Source of the DNA: Paenibacillus montaniterrae
Lineage (GTDB): Bacteria; Bacillota; Bacilli; Paenibacillales; Paenibacillaceae
Direction of reading: 5' to 3'
Assembly (NCBI RefSeq): GCF_018403185.1
Contig: NZ_BOSE01000016.1
Location: 1 to 64,000, forward strand
Length of the DNA: 64,000 bases
The position numbers and the translations under genes were made by a program. Within the stretch, counting starts at the first letter, position 1. Each line of letters starts with the position of its first letter. Positions 26,301 to 36,735 of this stretch are shown piece by piece. The notes under the pieces were generated by a model. The model saw nothing but the letters and a program-made list of their open reading frames with translations, was not told where the DNA came from and made no database searches.

Positions 26301-26997
26301 ACTAGAGGTTCACTTGGGCATGGCCTGCAAATACCTTGGCATTCACGCTGCAACGCCAGTATTCGATGGCGCGCGTGAGGACGACGTATTTGATACAATG
26401 GAAGAAGCTGGTATGCAGCGCAACGGTAAAACAAAGCTGTTCGATGGTCGTACTGGTGAAGAATTTGAGCGTGAAGTGACGGTTGGCGTCATGTATATGA
26501 TCAAGCTGGCGCACATGGTCGAAGATAAAATCCATGCTCGTTCTACAGGTCCTTACTCACTCGTTACGCAGCAGCCGCTTGGCGGTAAAGCGCAGTTCGG
26601 CGGTCAGCGCTTCGGTGAGATGGAGGTATGGGCGCTTGAGGCTTATGGTGCTGCCTATACGCTGCAAGAAATTTTGACAGTAAAATCCGATGACGTTGTC
26701 GGTCGTGTGAAAACCTATGAATCGATCGTCAAAGGCGAAAACGTACCAGAGCCAGGTGTTCCTGAATCATTCAAAGTATTGATTAAGGAGCTGCAAAGCT
26801 TAGGTATGGACGTCAAAATTTTGACCGAGGACGAGGAAGAAATCGAAATGAAGGAAATCGACGATGATGATGATGGTACGAGCGAAAAGCTGAACCTTGA
26901 TGATGTCGATAACTTCGAACGAGCTCCTGTTGGCGTCGGTGCTCCTGATGATGGAGCAGCATTTGACGAAGACGAAGATGTCGATGATTTAGCATAA
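23386..26997 (+). CDS. rpoB: RNA polymerase beta subunit
   Basis: Catalytic core subunit. TTG 23386 after GAGGGGTGAGG gives the family start [19 protein letters not shown] (1203 residues); the upstream ATG at 23368 lies inside the binding site. The rifampicin region [28 protein letters not shown] is wild type in appearance. The [13 protein letters not shown] motif of the active-centre side is present. The C terminus ends in a strongly acidic tail (runs of Asp and Glu over the last 50 residues), longer than I expect in Bacillus. Confidence 0.98.
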   Translation: [1203 protein letters not shown]

Positions 26998-27020
26998 CGT
27001 AAAAACAAGCACAGTTTGAG

Positions 27021-27055
27021 CTTCAATCAGCCGGCAATGTCTAGGCTGATTGAAG
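27021..27055 (+). other. Hairpin between rpoB and rpoC
   Basis: CTTCAATCAGCC at 27021-27032 pairs perfectly with GGCTGATTGAAG at 27044-27055 (12-base stem, 11-base loop). No T run follows, so it is unlikely to terminate. It could be a processing site or a balance device between the two polymerase genes. Confidence 0.6.
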
Positions 27056-27105
27056 TTCAGTGCTTCATTTTGACATAGTCATACATGACGAAGGAGGGTT
27101 GCTCC

Positions 27106-30100
27106 TTGTTGGACGTGAACAACTTTGAGTATATGAAAATTGGTTTGGCATCGCCAGACAAAATTCGCTCATGGTCCCGCGGAGAGGTTAAGAAACCGGA
27201 AACTATTAACTACAGAACGTTAAAACCGGAAAAGGAAGGTCTTTTCTGTGAAAAGATCTTCGGACCAACTAAGGACTGGGAGTGTCATTGTGGTAAATAC
27301 AAGCGTGTACGCTATAAAGGTGTAGTCTGTGACCGTTGTGGCGTTGAAGTAACTCGTGCAAAAGTGCGCCGTGAGCGCATGGGCCACATCGAGCTTGCTG
27401 CGCCTGTATCCCATATTTGGTACTTCAAAGGAATTCCAAGCCGTATGGGGCTTGCGCTTGATATGTCTCCTCGTTCTCTTGAAGAGATTATTTACTTTGC
27501 ATCTTATGTTGTAACTGATCCAGGTGAAACTCCTCTGGAGAAAAAACAGCTATTGTCCGAGAAGGAATACCGCAGCTACCGTGAAAAATACGGCTACGGC
27601 TTCCAGGCAGGAATGGGTGCTGAAGCAGTTAAAAAGCTGCTGCAGGACATCGATTTGGATCGTGAGCTGGACATCTTGAAGGAAGAGCTTCGCACAGCGC
27701 AAGGCCAACGTCGCAACCGTGCGATCAAGCGTCTTGAGGTCATTGAAGCATTCCGTAATTCCGGCAACAGCCCGGAGTGGATGATTATGGACGTTTTGCC
27801 TGTAATCCCGCCTGAGCTTCGTCCTATGGTTCAGTTGGATGGCGGTCGTTTTGCGACGTCTGACTTGAATGATTTGTATCGCCGTGTTATTAACCGCAAT
27901 AACCGCTTGAAGCGCCTGTTGGATTTGGGTGCGCCTGATATTATCGTACAAAATGAGAAGCGTATGCTGCAGGAAGCTGTTGATGCGCTGATTGATAATG
28001 GCCGTCGTGGTCGTCCGGTTACTGGACCAGGCAATCGTCCATTGAAATCGTTGTCTCATATGCTGAAAGGTAAGCAAGGTCGTTTCCGTCAAAACCTGCT
28101 GGGTAAACGTGTTGACTATTCCGGTCGTTCCGTTATCGTCGTAGGTCCTAACCTGAAAATGTACCAATGCGGCTTGCCGAAAGAAATGGCGCTTGAGCTG
28201 TTCAAGCCGTTCGTCATGAAGGAGCTTGTCAACAAGGGCTTGGCGCACAATATTAAAAGCGCGAAGCGTAAGGTTGAGCGCGTAAGCCCTGAGGTATGGG
28301 ATGTACTGGAGGAAGTTATTAAAGAGCATCCAGTACTGCTTAACCGTGCCCCTACGCTGCACAGACTTGGTATTCAAGCATTTGAACCAATTCTTGTTGA
28401 AGGCCGTGCGATCAAGCTTCACCCGCTTGTATGTACAGCTTATAACGCGGACTTTGACGGTGACCAGATGGCGGTTCACGTTCCATTGTCTGCTGAAGCT
28501 CAAGCTGAAGCGCGCATGCTTATGCTTGCGTCTGGCAACATCTTGAACCCGAAAGACGGCAAACCGGTTGTTACACCATCTCAGGATATGGTGCTAGGCT
28601 CTTATTACTTGACGATGGACAACAAGGAAGCCAAAGGCTCTGGTTCAATTTTTGGAACGGTCAACGAGGCGGTTTCAGCTTACCAACGCGGAATAGTGTC
28701 GCTTCATGCGCGCATTATTATTCCTGCGAAGGCATTGAATAAAACAAGCTTTACGGAAAAACAAAGCAAGGCGCTGCTTTGCACAACAGTAGGTAAAGTA
28801 ATTTTCAATGAAATTTTCCCTTCAGAATTCCCTTATATCAACGAAGCTTCCAAAGCGAACTTGATCAATGGAATTCAGGATAAATATTTCATCTTTGAAA
28901 AAGGTGCAGACCTGCTTAAAGTGCTTAATGAGCTTCCAATTGCTCCTGCTGTCGGCAAGGACTATCTGGGCTCAATTATTGCCGAGTGCTTCCGTAAATA
29001 CCATACAACGAAAACTTCGGTTATTCTTGACCTGATCAAGCAGCTTGGTTTCACTTACTCGACAAAAGCTGGTATTACAATCGGCGTTGCCGACGTTATC
29101 GTTCCAGAAGAGAAGAAAGAAATCATGCGTGCTTCTGAGGAAAAAGTCCAAGTCGTCATGAATCAATACCGTCGTGGTTTGATTACGAACGAAGAGCGCT
29201 ACGATCGCATTATTAGTATCTGGAGCAAGTGTAAGGACGATGTTACAGATATTTTGATGAAATCGATGGATCGCTACAACAACATCATGTTGATGGTAGA
29301 CTCCAAAGCGCGCGGTAACAAATCGCAGATTACACAGCTTGGCGGTATGCGTGGTTTGATGGCCAACCCGTCTGGTCGTATCATCGAGTTGCCAATCAAA
29401 TCAAACTTCCGCGAAGGTCTGACCGTCCTGGAGTACTTTATTTCTACGCACGGTGCGCGTAAAGGTCTTGCGGATACGGCGCTTCGTACAGCCGACTCAG
29501 GTTATTTGACTCGTCGTCTGGTTGACGTTGCGCAGGATGTTATTGTGCGTGAGGATGACTGTGGAACGGATAAAGGCTTCACTGTTAGCAAAATTCAAGA
29601 TGGTAAAGAGGTTATCGAGGATCTGTTTGACCGTATTGAAGGACGCTACTCCTTTGAAACGGTTCGTCATCCAGCGACAGGCGAAATTCTCGTTAACCGC
29701 AACGAGCTGATCGATGCTGATAAAGCGGAAGCGATCGTCGCTGCAGGTGTTGAAAAGCTGCAAATTCGCTCTGTGCTTAGCTGCCGCGCTCGTCATGGCG
29801 TATGTAAAGTATGCTACGGACGCAATCTTGCGACAGGCAAGCATGTTGAAATCGGTGAAGCGGTCGGAATTATCGCTGCACAATCGATCGGTGAGCCGGG
29901 AACACAGCTTACAATGCGTACGTTCCATACAGGGGGCGTTGCAGGAGACGATATTACCCAAGGTCTTCCGCGTATTCAGGAGCTGTTTGAAGCTCGTAAT
30001 CCGAAAGGTCAAGCACTTATTTCCGAGCTTGATGGCGTCGTGAAGAAAATTCATGAGGCGAAGGATCGCCGCGTCATCGAGATTCAGGGTGAGGCTGAAT

Positions 30101-30732
30101 CCAAGGAATACGCTGTAACATACGGTTCGCGCATTCGCGTAACAGAAGGTCAGCATATTGAAGCCGGAGATGAGCTTACAGACGGTTCGATCGACCCTAA
30201 AGATATGCTTCGCATTAAAGGGGTTCGAGGCGTACAGAACTACATTTTGCAAGAGGTTCAACGCGTATACCGTAACCAAGGGGTAGAAATCAACGATAAG
30301 CACGTTGAGGTCATGATCAAGCAAATGCTTCGCAAAATTCGTATCGTGCTTTCTGGCGACACGAATCTATTGCCAGGCTCTTTCGTAGATATGCATGAAT
30401 ATGAAGCAGCTAACCTGGAAGCAATTCTTGCCGGTAAAGAGCCAGCAATTGCCAAGCCGGTGCTGCTAGGTATTACGAAAGCATCGCTTGAGACAGATTC
30501 CTTCTTGTCCGCAGCGTCGTTCCAGGAAACAACGCGCGTTCTAACCGATGCGGCAATTAAAGGCAAGGTTGACCAGCTTCTAGGTCTGAAGGAGAATGTT
30601 ATTATCGGTAAGCTGATTCCGGCAGGTACGGGCATGCAGCGCTACCGCAACATTCGCTTCCAGGGCATGGATGAAACGGGCAATGCCGATCATAACACGG
30701 ATGAACAGCAAGAGGCTGTAGCTGTTGAATAA
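27106..30732 (+). CDS. rpoC: RNA polymerase beta' subunit
   Basis: 1208 residues from TTG 27106 (MLDVNNFEYMKIGLASPDKI), placed 9 bases after AAGGAGGG; the ATG at 27085 precedes the binding site. Zinc-binding CHCGKYKRVRYKGVVCDRCGVEV near the N terminus, the catalytic NADFDGD motif with the three Mg-binding Asp, and the second zinc site CRARHGVCKVCYG are present. Forms the core enzyme with RpoB and RpoA. A strong terminator follows. Confidence 0.98.
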   Translation: MLDVNNFEYMKIGLASPDKIRSWSRGEVKKPETINYRTLKPEKEGLFCEKIFGPTKDWECHCGKYKRVRYKGVVCDRCGVEVTRAKVRRERMGHIELAAPVSHIWYFKGIPSRMGLALDMSPRSLEEIIYFASYVVTDPGETPLEKKQLLSEKEYRSYREKYGYGFQAGMGAEAVKKLLQDIDLDRELDILKEELRTAQGQRRNRAIKRLEVIEAFRNSGNSPEWMIMDVLPVIPPELRPMVQLDGGRFATSDLNDLYRRVINRNNRLKRLLDLGAPDIIVQNEKRMLQEAVDALIDNGRRGRPVTGPGNRPLKSLSHMLKGKQGRFRQNLLGKRVDYSGRSVIVVGPNLKMYQCGLPKEMALELFKPFVMKELVNKGLAHNIKSAKRKVERVSPEVWDVLEEVIKEHPVLLNRAPTLHRLGIQAFEPILVEGRAIKLHPLVCTAYNADFDGDQMAVHVPLSAEAQAEARMLMLASGNILNPKDGKPVVTPSQDMVLGSYYLTMDNKEAKGSGSIFGTVNEAVSAYQRGIVSLHARIIIPAKALNKTSFTEKQSKALLCTTVGKVIFNEIFPSEFPYINEASKANLINGIQDKYFIFEKGADLLKVLNELPIAPAVGKDYLGSIIAECFRKYHTTKTSVILDLIKQLGFTYSTKAGITIGVADVIVPEEKKEIMRASEEKVQVVMNQYRRGLITNEERYDRIISIWSKCKDDVTDILMKSMDRYNNIMLMVDSKARGNKSQITQLGGMRGLMANPSGRIIELPIKSNFREGLTVLEYFISTHGARKGLADTALRTADSGYLTRRLVDVAQDVIVREDDCGTDKGFTVSKIQDGKEVIEDLFDRIEGRYSFETVRHPATGEILVNRNELIDADKAEAIVAAGVEKLQIRSVLSCRARHGVCKVCYGRNLATGKHVEIGEAVGIIAAQSIGEPGTQLTMRTFHTGGVAGDDITQGLPRIQELFEARNPKGQALISELDGVVKKIHEAKDRRVIEIQGEAESKEYAVTYGSRIRVTEGQHIEAGDELTDGSIDPKDMLRIKGVRGVQNYILQEVQRVYRNQGVEINDKHVEVMIKQMLRKIRIVLSGDTNLLPGSFVDMHEYEAANLEAILAGKEPAIAKPVLLGITKASLETDSFLSAASFQETTRVLTDAAIKGKVDQLLGLKENVIIGKLIPAGTGMQRYRNIRFQGMDETGNADHNTDEQQEAVAVE

Positions 30733-30779
30733 TCGCATAATGCATTACGAACAGCTAGCAGCTGTGCTGTAGCATAAAC

Positions 30780-30832
30780 AAAAAGCGACAAATTTCAAGC
30801 CTGACTAAAGGTTACGAGATTTGTCGCTTTTT
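30780..30832. terminator. Terminator after rpoC, usable in both directions
   Basis: AAAAAGCGACAAAT at 30780-30793 pairs with ATTTGTCGCTTTTT at 30819-30832, a 14-base perfect stem with a 25-base loop. It separates the rpoBC unit from the str operon. Confidence 0.85.
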
Positions 30833-30929
30833 GAGCTTTGCGTAAGCCGTTGAAATTAGAACCTACTATATTAAGTCGATGAAAGTTGGCAAAATCAAAA
30901 AAATGTGCCACTCACAATAGAAAGATCAC

Positions 30930-30957
30930 TTGACATCCCCTACTAGAAAATGATAAT
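30930..30957 (+). promoter_or_regulatory. Promoter of the rpsL (str) operon
   Basis: TTGACA at 30930-30935 and GATAAT at 30952-30957, 16 bases apart (TAATAT at 30954 is an alternative). The 360-base space between rpoC and rpsL also holds the terminator at 30780, but no L7Ae-like gene, which many Bacilli carry here. Confidence 0.75.
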
Positions 30958-31092
30958 ATATCGGAGTGCGCCTAGGAATCAGGCATAGATTTTTCTACGA
31001 AAATTTATGACTCGCCTGGATCTGTGGGCTTGAAATCAGGGTGAAATGTCTACCAATATAAATGACATAATTATGGGAAGGGGGTGGCACAA

Positions 31093-31512
31093 TTGCCAAC
31101 AATTAACCAGTTAGTTCGTAAAGGACGTCAAGCTAAAGTTGTTAAATCAAAATCTCCAGCTTTGCAAAGAGGTTACAACGCGTTGAAACGTGAAGCTACT
31201 GATATTAGCTCTCCGCAAAAACGTGGTGTATGTACTCGTGTAGGTACGATGACTCCGAAGAAGCCGAACTCCGCGCTTCGTAAATATGCCCGTGTACGTC
31301 TAACAAACCGTGTAGAGGTTACTGCGTACATTCCAGGTATCGGACATAACCTTCAAGAGCACAGCGTAGTGCTTATCCGCGGTGGTCGTGTTAAAGACTT
31401 ACCGGGGGTACGTTACCACATCGTTCGTGGTGCGCTTGATACTGCAGGTGTAAACAACCGTATGCAAGCTCGTTCCAAATACGGTACAAAACGTCCTAAA
31501 GCTAAAAAATAA
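31093..31512 (+). CDS. rpsL: Ribosomal protein uS12
   Basis: 139 residues from TTG 31093 (MPTINQLVRKGRQAK), the family start; GTG 31084 lies too close to GAAGGGGG. S12 controls decoding accuracy. The loops TPKKPNSALRK and GRVKDLPGVRYH keep the lysines that are altered in streptomycin resistance. Confidence 0.97.
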   Translation: MPTINQLVRKGRQAKVVKSKSPALQRGYNALKREATDISSPQKRGVCTRVGTMTPKKPNSALRKYARVRLTNRVEVTAYIPGIGHNLQEHSVVLIRGGRVKDLPGVRYHIVRGALDTAGVNNRMQARSKYGTKRPKAKK

Positions 31513-31587
31513 TCGCATGCTCTAACAGAGCAGCGTTAGACCAACAACCAACAAATTGACAACTATTCAAGAAAGGGGGACTTGTAA

Positions 31588-32058
31588 ATGCCACGCAAAG
31601 GTCCTGTAACAAAACGCGATGTGCTACCAGACCCGTTGTATAACTCCAAGCTGGTAACACGTCTAATCAACCGTATTATGATCGACGGTAAAAGAGGCGT
31701 TGCACAAACAATTTTGTATGATGCATTCAAACTGATTCAAGAGCGTACTGGCAACGATCCAATGGAAGTTTTTGAAGCAGCTATGAAAAACATCATGCCT
31801 GTACTTGAGGTTAAAGCTCGCCGTGTCGGTGGTGCAAACTATCAAGTACCAATCGAGGTTAAGCCAGAGCGCCGTACTGCTCTAGCACTTCGTTGGCTTG
31901 TAAACTACTCCCGCAATCGCGGTGAGAAAACAATGGAAGAGCGTTTGGCTGCTGAAATTATCGATGCATCCAACAACACTGGCGCTTCTGTTAAAAAACG
32001 TGAGGATACTCACAAAATGGCGGAAGCAAACCGTGCGTTTGCTCATTACCGCTGGTAG
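31588..32058 (+). CDS. rpsG: Ribosomal protein uS7
   Basis: 156 residues. Primary 16S rRNA binder that nucleates the head of the small subunit and contacts E-site tRNA. MPRKGPVTKRDVLPDPLYNSKLVTRLIN N-terminal segment and the GGANYQVPIEV loop are diagnostic. GAAAGGGGGACTTG precedes ATG 31588. Confidence 0.98.
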   Translation: MPRKGPVTKRDVLPDPLYNSKLVTRLINRIMIDGKRGVAQTILYDAFKLIQERTGNDPMEVFEAAMKNIMPVLEVKARRVGGANYQVPIEVKPERRTALALRWLVNYSRNRGEKTMEERLAAEIIDASNNTGASVKKREDTHKMAEANRAFAHYRW

Positions 32059-32089
32059 AATCTAAGATAATTGAAAGGAGAAAACCACT

Positions 32090-34168
32090 GTGGCTAAAAG
32101 AGAATTCTCCTTGGAAAATACACGTAACATCGGTATCATGGCGCATATCGATGCGGGTAAAACGACAACGACTGAGCGTATCCTTTTCTTCACTGGACGT
32201 ACTCACAAAATTGGTGAGGTACACGAAGGTGCAGCGACGATGGACTGGATGGAGCAAGAGCAAGAGCGTGGTATCACGATCACTTCTGCTGCAACAACAG
32301 CTCAATGGAAAGGTCACCGCATCAATATCATTGATACTCCAGGTCACGTAGACTTCACGGTTGAAGTTGAGCGTTCCCTACGCGTATTGGACGGGGCTGT
32401 AGGCGTATTTAGTGCGAAAGAAGGCGTAGAGCCGCAATCCGAAACTGTTTGGCGTCAAGCTGACAAATACGGTGTTCCTCGTATTGCTTACGTAAACAAA
32501 ATGGACATCATCGGTGCTGATTACTTGAACGTAATCAAGGACATGCGTGAGCGTCTACAAGCTAATGCAGTAGCGATTCAAGTTCCAATGGGAGCTGAAT
32601 CTGATTTCGTAGGCGTAATCGACATCATTGAGCGTGTAGCTTACACGTACAAAGATGATCTGGGTAAAGATCCAATTGCTGGTGAAGTGCCTGCCGAGTA
32701 CGCTGATCAAGTTGAGGAGCTGCGCAGCGAGCTGGTTGAAAAAGTAGCTGAGCTTGACGAAGACTTGATGATGAAATATCTTGAAGGGGAAGAAATCACT
32801 GTAGCCGAGCTGAAAGCTGGCCTTCGCAAAGGTGTGTGTGAAACTAAAATCTTCCCGGTTGTTGCTGGTTCCTCTTATCGCAACAAAGGGGTTCAATTGG
32901 TACTAGATGCAGTTGTAGATTATCTGCCTGCTCCAGTCGATATCCCTGCGATCAAAGGTACGCTTGAGGATGGTACTGAAACAACTCGTCCGTCTTCTGA
33001 CAGCGAGCCATTCTCTGCACTAGCATTCAAAATTATGACAGACCCTTACGTTGGCCGCTTGACGTTCTTCCGCGTATATTCTGGTGTTCTTAACTCCGGA
33101 TCATACGTATTGAACTCTACTAAAGGCAAACGTGAGCGTATCGGTCGTATTCTGCAAATGCATGCGAACCACCGTCAAGAGATTCAAGAAGTATTCTCTG
33201 GTGATATCGCAGCTGCTGTAGGTTTGAAAGATACAACTACAGGGGATACGCTTTGCGATGAAAAGAACCCAATCGTTCTTGAATCCATGAACTTCCCTGA
33301 GCCGGTTATCCAAATCGCAATCGAGCCTAAAACAAAAGCTGACCAAGACAAACTTGGCGTTGCGATTTCCAAGCTTGCTGAGGAAGATCCAACTTTCCGC
33401 GCTTATACTGATGAAGAAACTGGTCAAACGATTATCGCTGGTATGGGTGAGCTTCACCTTGAGATTCTTGTAGACCGTATGCTTCGTGAGTTTAAAGTGG
33501 AAACCAATGTTGGTGCGCCTCAGGTTGCTTACCGTGAAACATTCCGTTCACCTGCTAAGGTTGAAGGTAAGTTCGTTCGTCAGTCTGGTGGTAAAGGTCA
33601 ATTCGGTCATTGTTGGGTTGAGTTTGAACCACTTGAGCCAGGCACAGGCTTCCAATTCGAGAGCAAAATCGTCGGTGGTGCGATTCCGCGTGAATACATC
33701 GCTCCGATCCAGGCTGGTATTGAAGAGTCTATGCAAAATGGTGTACTTGCAGGCTATCCGCTAGTTGACATTAAAGCAACTGTCGTTGACGGTTCTTACC
33801 ATGATGTCGACTCCTCCGAGATGGCGTTTAAAATTGCAGGTTCTCTTGCGCTTAAAGCTGCGAAGGACAAATGTAATCCAGTTCTTCTTGAGCCAATCAT
33901 GAAGGTTGAGGTTACAGTTCCTGAAGAGTACATGGGTGACGTTATGGGTATGCTTAACTCTCGTCGTGGACGTATCGAAGGTATGGATGCTCGTGCTGGT
34001 GCGCAAGTTATCCGTGCTAAGGTGCCTCTATCCGAGATGTTTGGATATTCTACAACGCTTCGTTCCGGTACACAAGGACGCGGTGTATTCTCTATGGAGC
34101 TATCTCACTATGAAGAGGTTCCTAAGTCTATCGCAGAAAGCATTATTGCGAAAAACAAAGGCGAATAA
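32090..34168 (+). CDS. fusA: Elongation factor G
   Basis: Translocation GTPase, 692 residues. G1 is AHIDAGKTT, G3 DTPGHVDF and G4 NKMD; domains II to V follow, with the GTP-ase-linked domain IV GGKGQFGHCWVEFEP motif. GTG 32090 is preceded by GAAAGGAGAAAACC. Middle gene of the str operon; tuf follows after 96 bases. Confidence 0.98.
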   Translation: MAKREFSLENTRNIGIMAHIDAGKTTTTERILFFTGRTHKIGEVHEGAATMDWMEQEQERGITITSAATTAQWKGHRINIIDTPGHVDFTVEVERSLRVLDGAVGVFSAKEGVEPQSETVWRQADKYGVPRIAYVNKMDIIGADYLNVIKDMRERLQANAVAIQVPMGAESDFVGVIDIIERVAYTYKDDLGKDPIAGEVPAEYADQVEELRSELVEKVAELDEDLMMKYLEGEEITVAELKAGLRKGVCETKIFPVVAGSSYRNKGVQLVLDAVVDYLPAPVDIPAIKGTLEDGTETTRPSSDSEPFSALAFKIMTDPYVGRLTFFRVYSGVLNSGSYVLNSTKGKRERIGRILQMHANHRQEIQEVFSGDIAAAVGLKDTTTGDTLCDEKNPIVLESMNFPEPVIQIAIEPKTKADQDKLGVAISKLAEEDPTFRAYTDEETGQTIIAGMGELHLEILVDRMLREFKVETNVGAPQVAYRETFRSPAKVEGKFVRQSGGKGQFGHCWVEFEPLEPGTGFQFESKIVGGAIPREYIAPIQAGIEESMQNGVLAGYPLVDIKATVVDGSYHDVDSSEMAFKIAGSLALKAAKDKCNPVLLEPIMKVEVTVPEEYMGDVMGMLNSRRGRIEGMDARAGAQVIRAKVPLSEMFGYSTTLRSGTQGRGVFSMELSHYEEVPKSIAESIIAKNKGE

Positions 34169-34264
34169 GCCAACATTTGATTTTGGCCGGATTTAGATAT
34201 AAAATAGTCTAAAATCGGCCTACACATAAATTAAAATTAGAACTATTGAGGAGGATTAAGTTCA

Positions 34265-35455
<1,191 letters not shown>

Positions 35456-35478
35456 TCGTTCTGCAGCATAAGCTGCTT

Positions 35479-35508
35479 AAAAAGCTCCCAGTTATTGGGA
35501 GCTTTTTT
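35479..35508 (+). terminator. Terminator after tuf
   Basis: AAAAAGCTCCCA at 35479-35490 pairs with TGGGAGCTTTTTT after a short loop. It is a strong, near-symmetric Rho-independent terminator. Confidence 0.93.
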
Positions 35509-35548
35509 GTGTTTCATGTATAAAATTTTACCTTATCGTTTTAATGTG

Positions 35549-35577
35549 TTGACGCAGATGTGCGTTAATATTAATAT
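35549..35577 (+). promoter_or_regulatory. Promoter of the substrate-binding/permease/ATPase operon
   Basis: TTGACG at 35549-35554 and TAATAT at 35572-35577, 17 bases apart, 45 bases upstream of the lipoprotein gene. Confidence 0.7.
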
Positions 35578-35622
35578 GTTTTAAAAGCGTATATTATGTA
35601 TGAAGCTGAGAGGGGTCATTTG

Positions 35623-36675
35623 ATGAAAAGAAAAGGATTGTTTGCAACACTATTAGTGATGCTGATGATTGTAATGGCGGCATGTGGTGAAGGCGAGACA
35701 ACAAACGGCACAAGCAATACCAATACGAATAGCAATACTGGCGGCAGCGGCAATGACGGCAAGAAGTATAAGGTTGCCATTTCTCAATTTGTTGAGCATC
35801 CATCCTTGAATGCTGTTAAAGATGGAATTATTGCAGCACTGGCAGATGGAGGCTTGGTGGAAGGCGATAATCTTGAAATTGACTATCAAAATGCACAAGC
35901 GGACTTCAACAATCTGCAGCCAATTTCTCAAAAGATTAAAGATGGCAAGCCTGATGTAGCTGTTGGCATTGCCACGCCAAGTGCGGCTGCGCTTGTTGAT
36001 GAAATTACTGATTCACCGGTCGTGTTTGCAGCTGTAACCGATCCGATTGATGCGAAGCTCGTTTCGACGCTGGAAGCGCCAGGCGGCAATGTTACAGGCG
36101 CGTCTGACTCTAACCCGGATGCAATCAATCAATTGATGGATTTTATTGCTTCTGAGTTCAAGGATGTCAAAAAAGTTGGAATCGTCATTAACAAGGGTGA
36201 GCCCAATGCTGTCGTGATGGCTGATACTGCGAAAGCTCGTCTGGCTGAGCATGGTATTGAGCTTGTAGAAGCTCCGATTGCAACTAGCTCGGATATTCCA
36301 ATCGCTGCTCAATCTTTGGTAGGACAGGTTGATGCATTGTATGTTACACTTGATAATACAGTAGTTGAAGCAATCGACATTCTGCTTGATATTGCTCATG
36401 AGCATGATTTACCGTTCTTTTCTTCTGATCGAGATACAGTAGAGGCGGGCGCATTTGCAACAGTTGGGTTTAAATATTATGACCACGGCTATGAAGTTGG
36501 CGAAATGCTTCTTGAAATCTTAAAAGACGGCAAAAATCCTGGTGACATGAATATTCGTAAGCCAGAAAACCTTGATTTCATCTTGAATATTGGTGCTGCT
36601 GAGGAAATGGGAATCACCGTTACAGATGAAATGAAGGCCTATGTGAAAGATCCTGAAACAAATATTATTGAATAG
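35623..36675 (+). CDS. ABC transporter substrate-binding lipoprotein (TrpX-like, PF04392 family)
   Basis: 350 residues. Lipoprotein signal: basic MKRKG, a hydrophobic core and a lipobox ending at Cys21 (VMAAC). A Thr/Asn/Gly-rich linker follows, then a periplasmic-binding fold with YKVAISQFVEHPSLNAVKDG, typical of the family that includes Streptococcus TrpX. Members carry aromatic amino acids or similar small ligands; the ligand here is not certain. An upstream ATG at 35596 would spoil the signal peptide; GAGAGGGGTC supports ATG 35623. First gene of a three-gene importer. Confidence 0.88.
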   Translation: MKRKGLFATLLVMLMIVMAACGEGETTNGTSNTNTNSNTGGSGNDGKKYKVAISQFVEHPSLNAVKDGIIAALADGGLVEGDNLEIDYQNAQADFNNLQPISQKIKDGKPDVAVGIATPSAAALVDEITDSPVVFAAVTDPIDAKLVSTLEAPGGNVTGASDSNPDAINQLMDFIASEFKDVKKVGIVINKGEPNAVVMADTAKARLAEHGIELVEAPIATSSDIPIAAQSLVGQVDALYVTLDNTVVEAIDILLDIAHEHDLPFFSSDRDTVEAGAFATVGFKYYDHGYEVGEMLLEILKDGKNPGDMNIRKPENLDFILNIGAAEEMGITVTDEMKAYVKDPETNIIE

Positions 36676-36703
36676 TGTCTTAACAAATGTTTGCAGGTAG
36701 TTC

Positions 36704-36735
36704 ATAGGGGTCAGGATGCTGATCCCTATTTTTTA
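36704..36735 (+). terminator. Hairpin terminator or attenuator within the importer operon
   Basis: ATAGGGGTCAG at 36704-36714 pairs with CTGATCCCTAT at 36719-36729, then a T run. It sits between the binding-protein gene and the permease gene. Partial readthrough would give more binding protein than permease, a common arrangement; that role is inference. Confidence 0.8.
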
